Shown here: piece by piece, positions 14,683-22,942 of the stretch
Position numbering within the stretch: position 1 is the first letter of the stretch
How the letters are laid out: every line of letters starts with the position of its first letter
Source of the DNA: an uncultured Lachnospiraceae bacterium
Lineage (GTDB): Bacteria; Bacillota; Clostridia; Lachnospirales; Lachnospiraceae
Length of the DNA: 37,195 nt
Assembly: GCA_946631295.1 (NCBI GenBank)
Contig: CAMOZY010000021.1
Span: 1 to 37,195, forward strand
Direction: 5' to 3'
Made by a program: the position numbers and the translations under genes
The notes under the pieces: generated by a model
The model's input: the letters and a program-made list of their open reading frames with translations, nothing else
Databases searched by the model: none
Told to the model about the DNA's origin: nothing

Positions 14683-16164
14683 ATGAAGGATTTGAAGGAA
14701 GAATTAAATAGAATAGAAGACCGTATAGCACAGGGACCGTTTGCTCCTGACTGGGCATCACTTTCCATGGTAGGTGTTCCAAAATGGTTCAGTGATTCAA
14801 GATTCGGAATCTTCATCCATTGGGGAGTATTTACATCCGAAGAATTTGCCAATGAGTGGTATCCGAGAAATATGTATATCAAGGATTCACCTGAGTGGAA
14901 GCATCATATAGAAAAATACGGACCTCATTCCCAAACCGGATATAAGGACTATGTCGAAAGGTTCAGGGGTGAGAAGTTTAATCCCGATGAATGGATGAAC
15001 ATCTTCAGGAAATCCGGTGCCGGATATGTTGTTCCCGTTGGTGAGCATCATGACGGATTCCAGATGTACAGAAGTGAGATATCTCACTGGAATGCTGCAG
15101 AGAAGGGACCGTGCAGGGATATTGTCGGTGAACTTCAGGCTTCCGCCAAAAACAACGGAATGCACTTTGGCGTGTCATCACACAGAATAGAGCACTGGTG
15201 GTTCCTCGGAAACGGAAGGGCATTTGATTCCGACATAAAGGGTGAATTTGAAAGGGGAGATCTCTACTGGCCTTCGAATCCCGAGCCTGAGAATGTTATG
15301 GATTTTGATGTGAGTCCGGCTCCATCCGACGAATTCATGCAGGACTGGCTGATAAGAACCTGTGAGATTGTAGACAGATTCACACCGGAAGTTCTTTATT
15401 TTGACTGGTGGATAGCGCAGAAAGCACTGAAGCCTTATCTGAAAAAAGCAGCTGCATATTATTACAATGTGATGGCAGAAAAGGGACTGACAGGAGTCAT
15501 CATTTCCAAGAATGACTGTTTTGCTCCCGGAGCCTCAATAAGGGATATTGAAAGGGGCGGTCTGGCCGGATCTGCTTCATATATCTGGCAGTCTGATACA
15601 CCCATCTGTCATGGCTCATGGGGATATGTGAAGGGGGCTTCATATAAATCCTCACTCGACATAGTAAGAGAGCTTATTGATATCGTATCAAAGAACGGAA
15701 ATCTTCTTCTCAATGTAGGACCGAAAGCAGACGGATGCATATGTGATGAGGAAAAGGAAGTTCTTCTCGGAATCGGAAGATGGCTTGAAGTAAACGGAGA
15801 AATGATCTATGGAACCACTCCCTATAAGCTGTTTGGAGAAGGCAGTGTAAACAGGGAAGAAGGCGGATTCAAAGATTCAGGAAGCCTTGAGTATACGTCT
15901 TCTGATTTCAGGTTCACTGAAGGAAAAGGCAATATCTACGCTGCAGCTATGAGTCCTGCAGATGATGGTAAATACCTGATCAGGAGTTTTGCCAAAAACG
16001 GAGAGGACGGTTCGGCTTCTTTTAAGGGACTGATATCAAACGTATCTGTTTTGGGATATGAGGGAAGAACTGTCTGGGAACACGGTGAAAGCGGACTGAA
16101 GATAGAAACAGATCATGTATCCGAAGATGGGATGCCGGTTGTGTTCAAGATAGAACTTATTTAA
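14683..16164 (+). CDS. GH29 alpha-L-fucosidase
   Basis: A 493-residue cytoplasmic retaining alpha-L-fucosidase (no signal peptide). The N-terminal barrel shows WF-x-D-x-RFGIFIHWG, E121-H-H-D-G-F126, and the nucleophile motif YFD241WW; the late-barrel motif VSKNGNLLLNVGPKADG is diagnostic of the family. Residues about 370-493 form the C-terminal beta-sandwich. The enzyme removes terminal alpha-L-fucose from glycans, here most likely from imported oligosaccharides. It starts 4 nt after the preceding membrane-protein gene, with GAGG in that gene's end as SD, so they are co-transcribed; GH31 follows after 46 nt. GH29 subfamily and linkage preference cannot be assigned by eye. Confidence 0.93.
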   Translation: MKDLKEELNRIEDRIAQGPFAPDWASLSMVGVPKWFSDSRFGIFIHWGVFTSEEFANEWYPRNMYIKDSPEWKHHIEKYGPHSQTGYKDYVERFRGEKFNPDEWMNIFRKSGAGYVVPVGEHHDGFQMYRSEISHWNAAEKGPCRDIVGELQASAKNNGMHFGVSSHRIEHWWFLGNGRAFDSDIKGEFERGDLYWPSNPEPENVMDFDVSPAPSDEFMQDWLIRTCEIVDRFTPEVLYFDWWIAQKALKPYLKKAAAYYYNVMAEKGLTGVIISKNDCFAPGASIRDIERGGLAGSASYIWQSDTPICHGSWGYVKGASYKSSLDIVRELIDIVSKNGNLLLNVGPKADGCICDEEKEVLLGIGRWLEVNGEMIYGTTPYKLFGEGSVNREEGGFKDSGSLEYTSSDFRFTEGKGNIYAAAMSPADDGKYLIRSFAKNGEDGSASFKGLISNVSVLGYEGRTVWEHGESGLKIETDHVSEDGMPVVFKIELI

Positions 16165-16210
16165 CAGGAACTATTAACAAGGGGTTATTTACAATAAACG
16201 GAGGTAAGAA

Positions 16211-18205
16211 ATGTTTTATCAGGACGGAAATGCACTTGTACTTAAGAAAGGCGGCGAGACGGTCAGGATAGAGGCGTGGGGAAAGAATGCGCTTCGTCTC
16301 AGAGCAACCAGAAACAATGAGTTCACCGGAAATCTCTGGGCACTCTGCCCCAAGGATGAACTCCCTGCAGATCAGAGAGATGCAAAGGTGGAAATTACCG
16401 AGCAGAGAGCAGTTATTAAGAACGGATCAACTTCTGCATCTGTAAGCAGCGAAGGAATCATCACATATTATAAGAATGATGAATTTCTTATGAGAGAGTA
16501 TTTCAGCTGCTATGGCGGTACCGAGAATAACGCAGTCAGCTGCTTCAAGAGAGTAAACAGAGAGTATAAGCCTCATCTTAACGGTGACTTCAAGCTTACA
16601 CTCCGCTTCGAGCCTATCGAAGGTGAGAAGATATACGGAATGGGTGTATATCAGAATCCTTACATCGAACTTAAGGGAACCACTCTCGAACTTGCGCAGC
16701 GTAATGCACAGACTTCAATTCCTTTTGAGATTTCCAACAAGGGATACGGACTTCTCTGGAACAATCCCGCTGTAGGTAATGTAACCTTCGGTAAAAATAT
16801 GACCGAGTGGGTTGCAGATGCTGCGAAGGAATTTGATCTCTGGATCACCACTGATGATTCGCCCAAAGCTATCATTGAGAACTATACTGCTGTCGTAGGA
16901 CGCGCTCCCGAGATTGATGAAGAACTCCTCGGACTCTGGCAGTGCAAACTCAGATACAGAACTCAGGCAGAGGTTCTTGAGGTTGCAAGAAAGTATCAGG
17001 AACTCGGTATTAAGATCGACGTTCTTGTCATCGATTTCTTCCATTGGACTCTTCAGGGTGAGTGGAAGTTTGACACCGAGTACTGGCCTGATGTCAAGGC
17101 AATGGTTGATGAGCTTCATTCATACGGCATCAAGGTCATGGTTTCCGTATGGCCTTCAGTTGACAGAAAGAGTGAGAATTTCTATCCCATGGCAGACAGA
17201 GGACTTCTCATGAGAACGGAGAAGGGCGCTATGCAGACCTATGATTATCAGGGCGACTGCGTTGTATATGATGCGACCAATCCCGAGGCAAGAAAGTATG
17301 TATGGGATATCTGCAAGAAGAATTATTATGATTACGGCATAGACATGTTCTGGCTTGATAATGCAGAGCCTGATCTTGCATCATATGATTTTGACAATTA
17401 CCGTTATTATCTCGGACCCGGTGCTGAAGTAAGCTGTATTTTCCCCAGATGCTATGCGCAGGGATTCTTTGAGGGAGAAAAGGAAGTGCATCCCGACAAG
17501 AAGATCCTTAACCTCCTCCGCTGTGGATGGGTAGGATCACAGAAGTACGGAACACTCCTCTGGAGCGGTGATATCTATTCAACATTCGAAGCTCTTCAGA
17601 ATTCGGTAAGAGGCGGACTTGATATCGGACTTGCAGGAATTCCCTGGTGGACTACCGATATCGGAGGATTCATGAACAGTGATGTTAATACCGATTACTT
17701 CAAGGAACTCCTTGTAAGATGGTATGAGTGGGCAGTATTTACTCCGATCTTAAGACTCCACGGTGAGAGAGGACCTCTTGATATAGAGCCCCTTGATCAC
17801 AAGGACTGGGGAAGCGGATATCTCCACACCGGACATGCCAATGAAATCTGGAGCTATGGAGAGAAGGTTCAGAAGATCCTTACCGATAACCTGAAGATTA
17901 GATGGGATCTCAAGGATTACATAAAGTCTCTCTACGATGAGGCAAGTGCTAACGGATCACCTCTTATGAGAACCATGTTCTATGAGTTCCCTGAGGATGC
18001 AAAGTGCTGGGATCTTGATGATCAGTACATGTTCGGAAGTGAGTATCTTGTTGCTCCTGTAATGTACCAGGGAATGACAGAAAGACAGGTATATCTTCCT
18101 GCAGGAAAGTGGGAAGATATCCGAGACAAGAAGGTATATGAAGGAGGACAGACCATTACTGCCGCTGCACCTCTTGAGTCCATCCCTGTATTTAAGAAAT
18201 TATAA
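16211..18205 (+). CDS. GH31 alpha-glycosidase (alpha-xylosidase/alpha-glucosidase type)
   Basis: A 664-residue cytoplasmic retaining alpha-glycosidase. The N-terminal ~230 residues are the GH31 beta-sandwich; the barrel has VLVIDFFHWTLQGEWKFD...WPD, nucleophile motif W381-L-D383-N-A-E-P, and the acid/base region L-W451-S-G-D454. The FHWT-x-QGEWKFD...WPD pattern is shared with many alpha-xylosidases, which would fit xyloglucan side chains, but alpha-glucosidase activity is not excluded. The start follows GGAGG (16200-16204). Like GH94, and unlike the GH29 gene between them, it uses strongly biased codons. It ends the hydrolase unit: a terminator follows at 18219. Confidence 0.9.
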   Translation: MFYQDGNALVLKKGGETVRIEAWGKNALRLRATRNNEFTGNLWALCPKDELPADQRDAKVEITEQRAVIKNGSTSASVSSEGIITYYKNDEFLMREYFSCYGGTENNAVSCFKRVNREYKPHLNGDFKLTLRFEPIEGEKIYGMGVYQNPYIELKGTTLELAQRNAQTSIPFEISNKGYGLLWNNPAVGNVTFGKNMTEWVADAAKEFDLWITTDDSPKAIIENYTAVVGRAPEIDEELLGLWQCKLRYRTQAEVLEVARKYQELGIKIDVLVIDFFHWTLQGEWKFDTEYWPDVKAMVDELHSYGIKVMVSVWPSVDRKSENFYPMADRGLLMRTEKGAMQTYDYQGDCVVYDATNPEARKYVWDICKKNYYDYGIDMFWLDNAEPDLASYDFDNYRYYLGPGAEVSCIFPRCYAQGFFEGEKEVHPDKKILNLLRCGWVGSQKYGTLLWSGDIYSTFEALQNSVRGGLDIGLAGIPWWTTDIGGFMNSDVNTDYFKELLVRWYEWAVFTPILRLHGERGPLDIEPLDHKDWGSGYLHTGHANEIWSYGEKVQKILTDNLKIRWDLKDYIKSLYDEASANGSPLMRTMFYEFPEDAKCWDLDDQYMFGSEYLVAPVMYQGMTERQVYLPAGKWEDIRDKKVYEGGQTITAAAPLESIPVFKKL

Positions 18206-18218
18206 TTGTTTAAAATGT

Positions 18219-18261
18219 AAAGGGGATGCCGCACTTATTATTGTGCGACATCCCTTTTCTT
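18219..18261 (+). terminator. Terminator after GH31
   Basis: GGGATGCCGCAC (18223-18234) and GTGCGACATCCC (18243-18254) form a 12-position stem with one C-A mismatch, loop TTATTATT, followed by TTTTCTT; AAA/TTT extend the stem. Confidence 0.88.
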
Positions 18262-18402
18262 ATTGCAAAGCTTCATATAACAAAAAACGGTGATTTTTAT
18301 ATAGAAAATCATAAGTAAATTAAGGCGATAAATCATAAAATAATAAACATGAAGACAAAAAGTGTCGCAGGACATTGACATTAAAAGCAAAGGAGTAATT
18401 AT

Positions 18403-19374
18403 ATGGCAGTCAGATGGGGAATACTCGGAACCGCAAATATAGCAAAGTGGTGTACCATACCGGGCATAAAGGACGGAGAAAACTGCGAACTATACGCGAT
18501 AGCCGGAAGAAATCCTGAGAAAGTTGAAAGCTTTAAGAAAGAATTCGGATTTGTCAAGGGATATGTTGGATACGAACAGCTCTTGGAAGATCCCGAGGTG
18601 CAGGCTGTCTATATACCTCTTCCCAACAATATTCATAAAGAGTGGGTCATTAAGGCACTTAGAGCGGGAAAAGATGTCCTCTGTGAAAAACCTCTTGCCA
18701 TGAATGCTAAAGAAGCAGAAGAGATGTACGAGGTTGCAAGACAGGAGGGCAGGATCCTTATGGAGGCGTATGCATATCTTCACAGCCCTTATATCGAATC
18801 GCTTAAGAATGATCTTCAGAGCGGACTCATAGGTGATGTCGATTATCTTGAGACCGAATTTCTTACTCAGGGATATTTCGAGGATTTCCGACTTCATAAG
18901 GAACTCGGCGGAGGCGCTGTCTATGATCTTGGATGCTATTGTACCACTATGATCAGGTCACTGTTTGACGGAGATATCGAGCTTGTTTTTGCGGATGCGG
19001 AATTCGGTGAAACAGGTGTGGATGTGTTTGCATCTGTACTTCTTAAGGTTGATAAGAAGATCAGGGCTTCATTTAATGTGGGAATGAACTTTACTCCCGG
19101 ATGCAATTCCAGAAAGGACAAGCTTTACATTCACGGAAGCAGAGGTGTTATCGCCTCCGATGTCGAATATAATCAGGCCGGTGAACTCAGCTACACCGTT
19201 AATACAGACGGACAGGAGATTGTAAGAAATATCCACGCTAAGCAGAACTATACCCTTGAAGCTGAACAGCTTTCAAGATGCATTGAAAATGGTGAGGTGC
19301 CACATATATCTCCGGAATTTTCAATCAAAAACGCAAGACTGCTTGATGAGATTCTTGAAAAAATAGGATTTTAA
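18403..19374 (+). CDS. Gfo/Idh/MocA family oxidoreductase
   Basis: A 323-residue NAD(P)-dependent sugar oxidoreductase. The Rossmann start is GILGTANIA (residues 6-14); E95-K-P97 is the conserved catalytic/cofactor motif; GGGAVYDLGCYC is the conserved segment of the second domain. The pattern is close to the D-xylose 1-dehydrogenase / dihydrodiol dehydrogenase branch, which would fit xylose release by a neighbouring alpha-xylosidase, but inositol or other sugar substrates are equally possible. SD AAAGGAG precedes the ATG. The 140-bp AT-rich region between the GH31 terminator and this gene contains a dyad TGATTTT/AAAATCA (18291-18311) but no promoter I would defend. Confidence 0.9.
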   Translation: MAVRWGILGTANIAKWCTIPGIKDGENCELYAIAGRNPEKVESFKKEFGFVKGYVGYEQLLEDPEVQAVYIPLPNNIHKEWVIKALRAGKDVLCEKPLAMNAKEAEEMYEVARQEGRILMEAYAYLHSPYIESLKNDLQSGLIGDVDYLETEFLTQGYFEDFRLHKELGGGAVYDLGCYCTTMIRSLFDGDIELVFADAEFGETGVDVFASVLLKVDKKIRASFNVGMNFTPGCNSRKDKLYIHGSRGVIASDVEYNQAGELSYTVNTDGQEIVRNIHAKQNYTLEAEQLSRCIENGEVPHISPEFSIKNARLLDEILEKIGF

Positions 19375-19502
19375 TTCCATTCCGGAAAAGAAAGACTTGC
19401 TCATTATATCTTTACAGTATGCGGATCTGATGGTATTTTTATGTTGAAGGAGCATGTAAATGCGGATTTTGCGCATTGGTAAGGATACCGGAGGTAAGGC
19501 CT

Positions 19503-20228
19503 ATGAGTATTAATATTCAACCTAAGACAGATACGGGTTTTCTGTTTTCAAATCTTTCTTCCTCTCAGGGAAGCACATTTAATTCAATGAGCTGGCTCAA
19601 GGATTACGGACTCGTCAAGAGCGGTGCGTACTCCAAACTGATGAAGGCATATTATTCGGAGAATGAGGAGGAAGAAACCTCCAAGGCTGCCAGGAGTCTT
19701 GTTTCGGACAAGGCTAAGGTAATGTCCTCCAATAAGACAGTTTCCGACTCATACAACAAGGTATCGGAAAGTGCAAAGGCAGTACAGGATTCTGTCAAAA
19801 AGATTCAGGAAGCTGCCGAAGAGGATACAGACCTTCTTATATCATCCGTTAAGAGTTTTGTTACGAGCTTCAATTCGATGATAGATGCTGCAGCGGACAG
19901 CAGTGTTAAGGATGATCGTTCAATATCCGGAAGAATTTCGGTTCTCAGTTCGCTTTCTAATGGATATACCGAGAAGATGACATCTGTAGGAATCCTGAGA
20001 AAAAGCGGTCAGAAGCTCGAGGTTGATGAAGATAAGCTTAAAGCGGCTGATCCTGCGGAGATAAAGAAGCTTTTTGCCGATAAGTCTTCATACGGATACG
20101 GTGTGAGCATGTCTGCAGAGATGGTTCAGAGCAACGCACAGTATGCAGCAACAAGGCAGTCTCTCTATGACGGAAACGGAATTGCCAATGCAGGTTCTTA
20201 CGGATATATGTTCGACCAGTTCACATGA
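19503..20228 (+). CDS. FliD-like (flagellar cap C-terminal domain) orphan protein
   Basis: A 241-residue soluble protein resembling the C-terminal third of FliD, the filament-capping protein. The pattern SFVTSFNSMIDAA...SGRISVLSSL...MTSVGI...G-x-KLEVDEDKLKAADPAEIKKLF matches the FliD_C signature (iGI-x-x-x-G-x-L-x-(V/L)-D-x-x-K). The N-terminal ~110 residues are Ser/Lys/Glu-rich and probably helical. Full-length FliD is usually 450 residues or more, so this is either a short paralogue or an adapted non-flagellar protein. No other flagellar gene is in the window. The ATG at 19503 follows GGAGG (19490-19494); an in-frame upstream ATG at 19476 lacks an SD. It may be read from the oxidoreductase gene since no terminator separates them. 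Confidence 0.7.
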   Translation: MSINIQPKTDTGFLFSNLSSSQGSTFNSMSWLKDYGLVKSGAYSKLMKAYYSENEEEETSKAARSLVSDKAKVMSSNKTVSDSYNKVSESAKAVQDSVKKIQEAAEEDTDLLISSVKSFVTSFNSMIDAAADSSVKDDRSISGRISVLSSLSNGYTEKMTSVGILRKSGQKLEVDEDKLKAADPAEIKKLFADKSSYGYGVSMSAEMVQSNAQYAATRQSLYDGNGIANAGSYGYMFDQFT

Positions 20229-20243
20229 TGGATCACAAATGAT

Positions 20244-20275
20244 AAAGGCTCTTCCCAAGCGGGAAGAGCCTTTTT
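20244..20275. terminator. Terminator between convergent genes
   Basis: GGCTCTTCCC (20247-20256), loop AAGC, GGGAAGAGCC (20261-20270), then five T; AAA on the other side gives a weaker terminator for the - strand gene. Confidence 0.93.
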
Positions 20276-20298
20276 ACATGCTGTTGTAAATTCTTTTA

Positions 20299-20700
20299 TC
20301 AGTTAAGCAGACTGAATGCAAAATGCTGCAGCACCAGTCCGAGTGCCAGCAGACCAATCATGGTACAGATGCTCATGACCCAGAACTGTACGGGACTATA
20401 ATGGAATCCCTTCCAGCATTTGCCTATTCTGACAAGCGCTATAAAATAGAAAACAAAGAACGGTATCATGATAAAGACAAGAGCCTGATAAGACAGGAAG
20501 AACATGATGAACATTGACAGCATGGTTCCTGCCCAAAGCTTCATCAGTGAATCCTTGGGATGTTTGTCAGTGACTTCAAGAGTACGCTCATTAATCTCGT
20601 CAACATCCATGAATATCTTCTTGAAATTCATGGTAAAACGTCCCTCGTGGTCTTTCAGTTCCATTGCTTCGTAATCTACGTCTTCGCCCCAGCGCCCCAT
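20299..20700 (-). CDS. Small membrane protein, unknown function
   Basis: A 133-residue protein I do not recognise. Residues 1-50 are hydrophilic and acidic; then two close hydrophobic helices (about 54-90) and a third near the C-terminus (about 106-128), with the basic loop GKCWKGFHYSPVQ between. No catalytic motif is visible. The ATG at 20700 follows GGAGG on the - strand, and a TATAAT hexamer lies at 20733-20728, so it is an independently transcribed gene. Its neighbours (FliD-like protein, tRNA) give no functional clue. Confidence 0.7.
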   Translation of the reverse strand: MGRWGEDVDYEAMELKDHEGRFTMNFKKIFMDVDEINERTLEVTDKHPKDSLMKLWAGTMLSMFIMFFLSYQALVFIMIPFFVFYFIALVRIGKCWKGFHYSPVQFWVMSICTMIGLLALGLVLQHFAFSLLN

Positions 20701-20843
20701 ATTACAATACCTCCAAGTGATATTACAATTATAGATGAGTTATTTTAGGTTTTCTATTCAAAATCATTAATCATCTTGTCATATCATGCGGATTTTTCTC
20801 TATTTTTCGGAGCTTGCAGGTAAGCTAAATACCCCGATTATTG

Positions 20844-20872
20844 TTGACAGAAGACGGTAAATGTAATAAAAT
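20844..20872 (+). promoter_or_regulatory. Promoter of tRNA-Leu
   Basis: TTGACA (20844-20849), 17-bp spacer, TAAAAT (20867-20872); initiation near 20879, just before the mature 5' end at 20886. Confidence 0.9.
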
Positions 20873-20885
20873 TCCAATGTTGTAC

Positions 20886-20969
20886 GCAGAAGTGGCGGAA
20901 TTGGTAGACGCGCACGGTTCAGGTCCGTGTGAGAGCAATCTCTTGAGGGTTCAAGTCCCTTCTTCTGCA
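20886..20969 (+). tRNA. tRNA-Leu (anticodon CAG)
   Basis: Class II tRNA of 84 nt. Acceptor arms GCAGAAG (20886-20892) and CTTCTGC (20962-20968) pair perfectly, with discriminator A at 20969. The anticodon stem CACGG/CCGTG encloses TTCAGGT, anticodon CAG at 20920-20922, which reads CUG. A long variable arm (GAGAGCAATCTCT) is present as expected for Leu, and the T-arm is GAGGG-TTCAAGT-CCCTT. CCA is not encoded. Confidence 0.96.
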
Positions 20970-20973
20970 TTTC

Positions 20974-21019
20974 AAAAAAATAGTGGGATGGACATAGATG
21001 TCCATCCCACTATTTTTTT
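20974..21019. terminator. Long perfect hairpin terminating tRNA-Leu
   Basis: A 22-bp perfect inverted repeat (20974-20995 and 20998-21019) with core TAGTGGGATGGACAT, flanked by seven A and seven T, so it can terminate in both directions. Confidence 0.93.
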
Positions 21020-21020
21020 A

Positions 21021-21183
21021 GGAACGCAGGAGCGTTCCTTTAACCCTAGGGTTCTATCTCGGAACGCAAGGGTGCGCTCCTCGGTCGGCGCAGGGCTACC
21101 GTCCACTGGACGGTATGCGCCCCTTCTTCTGCATTTTTTGAGAAAACAGGAGCGTTCCCCTACCCCGAGGGTTCTATCTCGGA
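21021..21183. repeat. Hairpin-rich repeat with a duplicated tRNA-Leu 3' end
   Basis: A 37-nt sequence at 21027-21063 recurs at 21147-21183 with 33 of 37 identical, exactly 120 bp apart. Between and around are short hairpins: GGAACGC/GCGTTCC (21021-21038), palindrome AACCCTAGGGTT (21042-21053), GGAACGCA/TGCGCTCC with one mismatch (21061-21080), and a two-step stem GGCGCA/TGCGCC enclosing CCGTCC/GGACGG (21087-21121). CCCTTCTTCTGCATTT at 21121-21136 is an exact copy of the tRNA 3' end at 20957-20972. It looks like an interspersed palindromic repeat, not a gene, although both strands stay open for over 300 nt. Confidence 0.7.
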
Positions 21184-21207
21184 GCTCTGCATAATTTCTA
21201 AAAAATA

Positions 21208-21216
21208 TGTTAAAAT
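21208..21216 (+). promoter_or_regulatory. Extended -10 upstream of the GH43 gene
   Basis: TGT-TAAAAT (21208-21216) is an extended -10 element about 40 nt before the proposed TTG start; no clear -35. Confidence 0.5.
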
Positions 21217-21254
21217 ATCTGTGTATGCTTGGAATAAGGCAGAGGGGTATCGTT

Positions 21255-22907
21255 TTGAAAAGGATAAGTAAATATACGGGACTGTTTTGTGCACTCATTC
21301 TGGCCGGATGTGGTACTGCGGCGGTGCAGGAACAGATCGGGAGTATAAATGATCAGACAGTTGTTCAGAGCACGGATCCGAATGAACTTTTGAACGATGA
21401 AAGGGCAGAAAGCGAGGAACTGGCACTTTACATGCACAATCTGACCTGTCTGAAGAGCTATAAGAATTTTGGAAATCATAATCCCGTAATGACTCAGCGT
21501 TTCGGAGCGGATCCGTATGCCATGGTATATGATGGGAGAGTATATCTGTACATGACGGGTGATGATCCCATGTACAAAGCGGACGGCACGACGGCTGATA
21601 ACGATTATTCGAATATCGATACCATATGCGTCCTTTCTTCCGCAGACCTGGTCAACTGGACTGATCATGGAACTGTTTATGCCGCGGGAAAAAACGGACA
21701 GGCTTCCTGGGGTAATAATTCCTGGGCACCTGCTGCTGCGTGGAAGATGATCGACGGCAAGCCGAAGTTCTTTCTTTATTTTGCAAATAACGGCAATGGA
21801 ATAGCGGTTCTTACCGCAGACAGCCCGACAGGACCTTTTACCGATCCTCTGGGTAAGGCGCTTATATCAAGGAGTACGCCTAACTGCAGTGATGTAACCT
21901 GGCTTTTTGATCCTGCGGTACTGATGGATGATGATGGATCGGCATATATTTATTTTGGCGGAGGCATACCTTCACAGGATAAGGCGGATAATCCGGGAAC
22001 GGCACGTGTGGCAAAGCTCGGAGAAGACATGATATCTCTTGAATCTGATCCGGTTCCAATAGAAAATGTGCCCTATCTTTTTGAGGATTCCGGGATAAAC
22101 AGGCTTGGAGATACATATTATTATTCCTATTGCTCCAATTTCAGTGTGACAAGTGAAGCTCAGAGTGAACTTGGATTCGGAGGCGGTGAGATCATAACAA
22201 TGACCTCTGATGATCCTATGGGGCCTTTTGCCTTAAGCAGAAGTGTGCTTAGAAATCCTGGCGCTTTCTTTGGAGCCGGGGGAAATAATCATCACTGTAT
22301 TTTTGAATTCAAAGGTAATCTGTATATTACCTATCACGCAAGGCTTCTTGAACAGGCTATGGAACTGACCGGAGGATACCGGAGTACAAATATCGATCTG
22401 CTGAGCCTTGATGAAAACGGAGCTCCTGCATCTACAAAGGGTACTGCCAAGGGAGTGGAACAGGTCGGATATTTTAATCCTTATGAGGAGGTATCAGCAG
22501 CGACATTTGGCAACATGGCCGGTCTTGATACGGTTCAGTATGGTGATGAGGCTGAGAAGTACGGATCCGGTGAGATGATAGTCACGGATGTTTCTGACGG
22601 AAGCTGGCTCTGCATATACGGAGCTGATTTCGGAGATGAGGGACCTTCTGAATTTACCATTGAGGTCAGGAGAACGCCCGGAGCAGAAGCCACCGATATG
22701 ACCTGCGCCATAAGAGTTGCTCCGGATAAATTATTTGGTTCGGAACCGTTTGCTGATATATCTCTAAAGGAAATAATGGCTGCGGAAGCAAGCGGAGAGT
22801 TTGTCACTATTACAGTAAGTACAAATAATATCTCCGGTGTTCATGATCTTTATTTGATCTTTGCCGGAGAAGGATATGAGATAAGAAGCTGGAGATTTGA
22901 TAAATAA
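21255..22907 (+). CDS. GH43 glycosidase lipoprotein with C-terminal CBM6-like domain
   Basis: A 550-residue surface lipoprotein, probably an arabinofuranosidase or beta-xylosidase acting on arabinoxylan. The start is a TTG with AGAGGGG 7 nt upstream; it yields a clean lipoprotein signal MKRISKYTGLFCALILAGC. The five-bladed propeller covers about residues 70-410 with base D86 (GADPYAMVYDG), pKa-modulating D219 (FDPAVLMDDDG) and acid E277 (LFEDSGINRLGDTYYYSYC), a pattern like GH43 members that act on arabinoxylan. Residues about 425-550 resemble a CBM6, ending in GVHDLYLIFAGEGYEIRSWRF. An ATG 16 codons upstream has no SD and would spoil the signal peptide. Two diguanylate cyclase genes follow without a terminator, so it heads a three-gene operon. 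Confidence 0.88.
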   Translation: MKRISKYTGLFCALILAGCGTAAVQEQIGSINDQTVVQSTDPNELLNDERAESEELALYMHNLTCLKSYKNFGNHNPVMTQRFGADPYAMVYDGRVYLYMTGDDPMYKADGTTADNDYSNIDTICVLSSADLVNWTDHGTVYAAGKNGQASWGNNSWAPAAAWKMIDGKPKFFLYFANNGNGIAVLTADSPTGPFTDPLGKALISRSTPNCSDVTWLFDPAVLMDDDGSAYIYFGGGIPSQDKADNPGTARVAKLGEDMISLESDPVPIENVPYLFEDSGINRLGDTYYYSYCSNFSVTSEAQSELGFGGGEIITMTSDDPMGPFALSRSVLRNPGAFFGAGGNNHHCIFEFKGNLYITYHARLLEQAMELTGGYRSTNIDLLSLDENGAPASTKGTAKGVEQVGYFNPYEEVSAATFGNMAGLDTVQYGDEAEKYGSGEMIVTDVSDGSWLCIYGADFGDEGPSEFTIEVRRTPGAEATDMTCAIRVAPDKLFGSEPFADISLKEIMAAEASGEFVTITVSTNNISGVHDLYLIFAGEGYEIRSWRFDK

Positions 22908-22942
22908 ACTGTTATTCAGCAGATTTTGAGGGGTGAGAGAAA

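Noticed and set aside
19441-19482. Thirteen-codon ORF upstream of the FliD-like gene as a leader peptide
   Set aside because: No SD, no run of regulatory codons, and no terminator/antiterminator pair nearby.
20841-21298. Open frames on both strands through the tRNA-Leu and repeat region
   Set aside because: They read through a tRNA, a terminator hairpin and palindromic repeats, have no SD, and encode low-complexity Arg/Ser/Thr-rich peptides; the repeats explain them.
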